This document shows, piece by piece, positions 48,273-51,760 of a stretch of DNA of 51,760 nucleotides. The position numbers were made by a program, and so were the translations under genes. The notes below the pieces were generated by a model. It was given only the letters and a program-made list of their open reading frames with translations, was not told the DNA's origin and did no database searches. Each line of letters begins with the position of its first letter. Position 1 is the first letter of the stretch. Source of the DNA: an uncultured Caballeronia sp. (GTDB lineage Bacteria; Pseudomonadota; Gammaproteobacteria; Burkholderiales; Burkholderiaceae); NCBI GenBank assembly GCA_940588625.1, contig CALNPU010000002.1:1-51760 (forward strand), given 5' to 3'.

Positions 48273-49561
48273 CGAAGACGTGCGTGCAGGTGGAACGCGT
48301 CCTGTGGGTGGCGTGTCCGGTGATTATGTTTGTCGCGATGTTCGCCCACATGACCGCGCTCGAGAACATGGCGCTGGGGCTGGTGGGTATCGGCATGATC
48401 GCTGCGACTTGTTCTTCGGAACGGCCGTCGCCGCTGCACTGGCCGCTGCTGTGGCCTATCGTTGCGTGGAGTGCATGGGCGCTCGCTTCGATCACGTGGT
48501 CACCCTATCCGCGCGACAGCATGCACGCCTGGCTCGACGAAGTGCTGTATCCGCTGGTGTCATTCTTCGCGTTCTGGCTGATGGGCACGTGCATCACGAA
48601 GCCTGAGCGGATCGTGGTGATCAACTGGGTGGCCTGTGTGCTGCTTGTCGCCGGCAGCCTGTATTACTGGGGCCACCTGCAGCCGCCCACGAATCCCGCG
48701 GATGTCCTGCTCCACTATTACAACCGCGTCGGCCACACGAGCACGCTAGTCATCTTTTCGATGACGCTATTCACCGGTCTGATGCTGAACCGCCGCTGGT
48801 GGCCGATCGGCCTGAGCGGACTGGTGCTGGCGCTTGTGATCGGGCTGGCGACGCTCAACCGTTTCTTCTGGCCGGCCGCCGCCGCGACGCTCGTGATTGC
48901 GTGCTACCCGCTGTATCGCAAGCACTTGCTGGTCGCCGGCTTGTGCATCGCGGTGATCTGCGTGGCTGTGGTCGGTACGCTGGAACTGAGTGCACGGCTG
49001 CGTTATGGCCATACGATGCCGAAACCCGCAGCACGGGAGCTGACGGTGGGCGGCGACCACGTGTACGTACCCGAGGCGCTGGCAGGCATTGGCGATGTCA
49101 TGTCTTCCGACACCCGTCCCAAACTGTGGGCGTTCTACGGCCGGGAAGGCGAGCCACATACGTGGACGGGCATTGGTTTTGGCAAGCCGTTGCCGGGGCG
49201 GGTGTTCCAGAATGAAATACCACCGGCGTTGCTGGAGACGGAGCCGCATGCGCTGACGCATGCGCACAACCTGTTTTTGAATACGTGGCTGGAGACGGGG
49301 ATAGTAGGCGTGGTGCTGGAAGCTGTGCTGCTGCTTGCGCTGATCCGGCGTTTCTGGCGGCTACGGCATGTGGTGCCCTGGCTGAGCTCGGCGGGCATGG
49401 CGCTGGTTATCGGCATGGTTGTAAAGAATTTCACCGACGACTTCATGTGGCAGACCACTGCGCTCGCCTTCTGGTGTTTTTCAGGGTTCCTGCTCGGACG
49501 CGGCGAACGCCTGGCGGGGAGGGTTGCGCCGGCGCAGCGGGCATTGTCGCAGCAGCAATAG
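48269..49561 (+). CDS. waaL: O-antigen ligase-family membrane protein (WaaL-like)
   Basis: The 430-residue protein has about ten to twelve membrane helices and one large periplasmic loop (about residues 240-325), with the Wzy_C-domain hallmark THAHNLFLNTWLETGIVG. WaaL joins undecaprenyl-linked O-antigen to lipid A-core on the periplasmic side. A polymerase (Wzy) role cannot be ruled out by sequence, but its place between core GT genes and msbA favours ligase. ATG 48269 overlaps the previous stop. The frame is intact to 49561. Whether an O-antigen is still made for it to ligate is doubtful given the broken upstream genes. Confidence 0.8.
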   Translation: MTKTCVQVERVLWVACPVIMFVAMFAHMTALENMALGLVGIGMIAATCSSERPSPLHWPLLWPIVAWSAWALASITWSPYPRDSMHAWLDEVLYPLVSFFAFWLMGTCITKPERIVVINWVACVLLVAGSLYYWGHLQPPTNPADVLLHYYNRVGHTSTLVIFSMTLFTGLMLNRRWWPIGLSGLVLALVIGLATLNRFFWPAAAATLVIACYPLYRKHLLVAGLCIAVICVAVVGTLELSARLRYGHTMPKPAARELTVGGDHVYVPEALAGIGDVMSSDTRPKLWAFYGREGEPHTWTGIGFGKPLPGRVFQNEIPPALLETEPHALTHAHNLFLNTWLETGIVGVVLEAVLLLALIRRFWRLRHVVPWLSSAGMALVIGMVVKNFTDDFMWQTTALAFWCFSGFLLGRGERLAGRVAPAQRALSQQQ

Positions 49562-49747
49562 CAAGCCGGTTTGTTTTGACCGGGCATGGGCCGCAGGCGG
49601 CGGATATCCGCAGGTCTGAAACACCTTGACGTGTGATCCACAAAAACGCGGCAAACCCGCCCCATTGCGGCCCAAAATCAACCGGGCTGCGCTTCCTGCC
49701 CGGGCGAGCCTCTTAATGAGACAAGGTCGTCCGGCGCATTACCGCAT

Positions 49748-49781
49748 TACAATACGCGGGCGTTTGCCGTGTCGGGGGGGG
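49748..49781 (+). promoter_or_regulatory. possible msbA promoter -10 with downstream G8 tract
   Basis: TACAAT (49748-49753) lies about 105 nt upstream of msbA and could be its -10, though no clear -35 is present. A run of eight G (49774-49781) follows in the presumed leader. The rest of the gap 49562-49860 shows nothing else. Confidence 0.35.
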
Positions 49782-49860
49782 CAGCCCGCCGCTCAGAGCC
49801 GCCCGGACGCAGGTTTAGTCCTGCTCCGCCCGTCGTCCGACCTACGACTAAGGACACCTT

Positions 49861-51645
49861 TTGAGTCAGAAGCCAACCTTGAGCAAAATGATCGGCGGGG
49901 GGCAAACCACCTCGCTGATCGCGGTGATGAACCGGCTCTGGCCGTATATCCGCCCCCTGATCTGGATTGTCGCGCTGGGCCTGATCGCCATGGGTTTCGT
50001 TGCTGCGAGCGAGGCAGGGATTCCCATGCTGCTCAAGCCACTGCTCGATCATGGCGTTGGCGCGAAAGGCAGCGCCAACGCCAAGTGGATCGTGCCGGCA
50101 GCGGTGGTCGGCCTCGCGGTCGTGCGGGGCGGCGCGCAATACGCGTCGGGCTACCTGCTTGCCTACGTCACCAACAAGATCCTGCTCGAACTCCGCCTGA
50201 AGATGTTCGACCGGATGATCCACACCAGCGCCGGTTTCTTCCAGCGGGAAACGGCCAGCACGATCATCAACGCCATCGTGTTCGAGGTGAACCAGATCCT
50301 CAACGTGCTCCAGAGCGTGGTCGTCACGCTCGTGCGCGACTCGCTCACTGTCGTATTCCTGCTGGGATACCTGTTTATCCTCAACTGGCGGCTGACGCTG
50401 GTGATCGCGGTGATCCTGCCGGCTATCGGCTGGCTGGTGAGCAAGATCAATCGGCGACTGCGGCGGCTCAATCGCGAGTCGCAGTTGCTGACGAATGAGC
50501 TGTCGTACATCGTGGAAGAGACTGTTGGCGGTTATAAGGTCGTCAAGGTGTACAACGGCCAGCGCTACGAAAATGATCGTTTCACCAGCATGAGCAATCG
50601 CCTGCGCGGCTACCAGATGCGCATGACGGTGTCCAGCGGGCTCGCGCAGCCGCTCACGCAGTTTTTGGCGTCGATTGCGCTGGCGATCGTGATCACCATC
50701 GCCGTGGTGCAGTCGGCGAACGACCAGACCACCGTCGGCGGATTCGTGGCGTTCGTCACCTCCATGCTGCTGGTGATCTCACCGCTCAAGCACCTGATCG
50801 ATGTCAACCAGCCGCTGCAGCGCGGCATGACGGCGGCGGAACTGATCTTTGGTCTTATCGATGAACCGGCCGAGCCCGAAGGTGGCGGCCGGCCGCTCGA
50901 GCACGCCCGCGGCGAGGTGGAGTTCCGCGAGGTGTCGTTCACGTATGGGGCCGGACAGCCAACGCTCGACGCGATCTCGTTCAAGGTCGCGCCCGGCGAG
51001 ATGGTGGCGCTGGCCGGTGCGTCGGGAAGCGGCAAGACCACGCTGATCAACCTGCTGCCGCGTTTCTTCGATCCCGCCGGCGGTGCGGTGCTGGTCGACG
51101 GTGTGCCGCTCCTCGAGTACAGCCTGCACGATCTGCGCGGACAAATGGCGATGGTGAGCCAGGACGTGGTGCTCTTCAACGACACGATCGCCGCCAACGT
51201 CGCGTACGGCCAGACGCCGGATCGTGAGCGGGTGATGGCAGCGCTGGCTGCCGCGAATCTTGCTGATGTTGTCGCGGCCATGCCCGACGGCGTAGACACG
51301 CGGGTGGGCGGCAATGGCATGCGCTTCTCGGGTGGCCAGCGGCAGCGGTTGGCCATTGCGCGGGCGATCTACAAGGACGCGCCTATTCTCATTCTCGACG
51401 AAGCCACGTCCGAGCTCGACTCCGAGTCCGAGCGGCATGTGCAGGAAGCGCTGGAAACGTTGATGAAAGGGCGTACGACGCTGGTGATCGCGCACCGGCT
51501 TTCGACTATTGAGCGCGCCGACCGGATTCTGGTGATGGACGCCGGGAAAATCGCGGAGCAAGGCAGTCATGCCGAGTTGCTGCGCCTGAACGGGCTGTAC
51601 GCGAACCTTCATCGTATCCAGTATCAGCAGCAGGCGGCAGCCTGA
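49861..51645 (+). CDS. msbA: lipid A exporter MsbA (ABC transporter)
   Basis: MsbA flips lipid A-core across the inner membrane using ATP. The 594-residue half-transporter has six membrane helices (residues 1-310) and a nucleotide-binding domain with Walker A GASGSGKT (386-393), Q-loop VSQDVVLF, signature FSGGQRQ (489 on), Walker [12 protein letters not shown] and switch AHRLST. The D-loop reads SELD where most members have SALD. The start is TTG 49861, aligned with family residue 1 ([11 protein letters not shown]) and preceded by AAGGA at a suitable distance; the next ATG (49888) would lose nine residues. The frame is intact. MsbA is usually essential. Confidence 0.93.
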   Translation: MSQKPTLSKMIGGGQTTSLIAVMNRLWPYIRPLIWIVALGLIAMGFVAASEAGIPMLLKPLLDHGVGAKGSANAKWIVPAAVVGLAVVRGGAQYASGYLLAYVTNKILLELRLKMFDRMIHTSAGFFQRETASTIINAIVFEVNQILNVLQSVVVTLVRDSLTVVFLLGYLFILNWRLTLVIAVILPAIGWLVSKINRRLRRLNRESQLLTNELSYIVEETVGGYKVVKVYNGQRYENDRFTSMSNRLRGYQMRMTVSSGLAQPLTQFLASIALAIVITIAVVQSANDQTTVGGFVAFVTSMLLVISPLKHLIDVNQPLQRGMTAAELIFGLIDEPAEPEGGGRPLEHARGEVEFREVSFTYGAGQPTLDAISFKVAPGEMVALAGASGSGKTTLINLLPRFFDPAGGAVLVDGVPLLEYSLHDLRGQMAMVSQDVVLFNDTIAANVAYGQTPDRERVMAALAAANLADVVAAMPDGVDTRVGGNGMRFSGGQRQRLAIARAIYKDAPILILDEATSELDSESERHVQEALETLMKGRTTLVIAHRLSTIERADRILVMDAGKIAEQGSHAELLRLNGLYANLHRIQYQQQAAA

Positions 51646-51718
51646 GGTTTTTTCCGTTTAATCGTATGCGGTTCTTGAAGGATGCCCTAGCAATGAACGA
51701 GTGATTTTCCGATGCTAC

Positions 51719-51734
51719 CTGTCCACGTGGACAG
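51719..51734. repeat. 16-bp perfect palindrome near the right edge
   Basis: ctgtccacgtggacag is fully self-complementary. It lies about 75 nt after msbA and 16 nt before an ATG at 51750 that may begin another gene cut by the window end. It could be an operator for a dimeric regulator or part of a mobile-element end. Confidence 0.7.
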
Positions 51735-51760
51735 TTGGGATCAGAGTACATGACAGAAGA

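Noticed and set aside
1..51760. Stop-codon recoding as an explanation for in-frame stops
   Set aside because: The eleven internal stops I placed include TAG (11029, 16379, 16298, 33824, 37325), TAA (1568, 5464, 16253, 31714) and TGA (831, 6188), so no single codon is favoured, and most affected genes also carry frameshifts.
1..51760. Sequencing error as the general cause of the frameshifts
   Set aside because: Intact genes of up to 3.5 kb show no indels, many lesions are exact multi-base tandem duplications or nonsense substitutions, and damage follows gene function. A few homopolymer sites (14742, 30132) could still be errors.

Overview
The window looks like a chromosome segment of a Burkholderia sensu lato bacterium (Burkholderia/Paraburkholderia/Caballeronia group). 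It is GC-rich, and the proteins read like members of that group: a CoxE-type VWA/MoxR module, DUF1841, a long RnfB, an FtsK with a very long linker, MctP with DUF3311, MsbA, RhlE and DnaE. The genome is in advanced decay. About 25 of some 41 recognisable genes are broken by frameshifts, nonsense codons or internal deletions, while the rest, including a 3.5-kb dnaE, are open throughout. That mixture argues for real pseudogenisation, as in a host-restricted symbiont (leaf-nodule Burkholderia are a well-known case), rather than poor sequence. The lifestyle is inference.

Layout. 1-1.6 kb: the 3' scrap of a large Ig-like repeat adhesin and a small gene stopped at codon 7. 1.7-3.6 kb: overlapping ubiC, inosine-DNA glycosylase and a broken spermidine-synthase-like gene. 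3.8-7.3 kb: DUF3311 plus broken mctP, a broken FUSC exporter and a broken VOC protein. 7.4-8.4 kb: intact transaldolase. 8.9-11.6 kb (-): a MoxR/GNAT/VWA operon, all three dead. 12.0-12.8 kb: two intact cytochromes c. 12.9-14.9 kb (-): DUF1841 (broken), nth (intact), rnfB (broken, with a 23-bp inverted repeat across its start). 15.4-19.8 kb: broken tetR, phaZ and GH15 genes. 20.5-27.8 kb: intact DUF3096; broken lactonase, CorA-like transporter and ftsK. 27.8-30.7 kb: intact META lipoprotein, broken purT, a lipoprotein with a G11 tract, broken mliC. 31-34 kb: broken acetolactate synthase and aldehyde dehydrogenase. 34-38 kb: intact rhlE, then broken gluQ and trhO. 38.2-51.6 kb: intact dnaE, followed by a surface-polysaccharide block in which two flanking glycosyltransferases, GT9, O-antigen ligase and MsbA are intact but the central glycosyltransferase, deacetylase and nucleotide-sugar dehydrogenase are broken.

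How it fits together. Survivors serve core functions: replication, DNA repair, ubiquinone synthesis, the pentose phosphate pathway, electron transfer, RNA metabolism and lipid A/core export. Losses fall on surface display, export, regulation, storage-polymer use, trehalose and acetoin-type metabolism, and tRNA wobble modification. The lesions leave a clear signature: many are short direct tandem duplications (4-18 bp), others are internal deletions that keep both gene ends. I saw no tRNA, rRNA, CRISPR array or complete insertion sequence. The most unusual structures are the inverted duplication at the rnfB start, the dispersed tandem duplications and the G11 tract.
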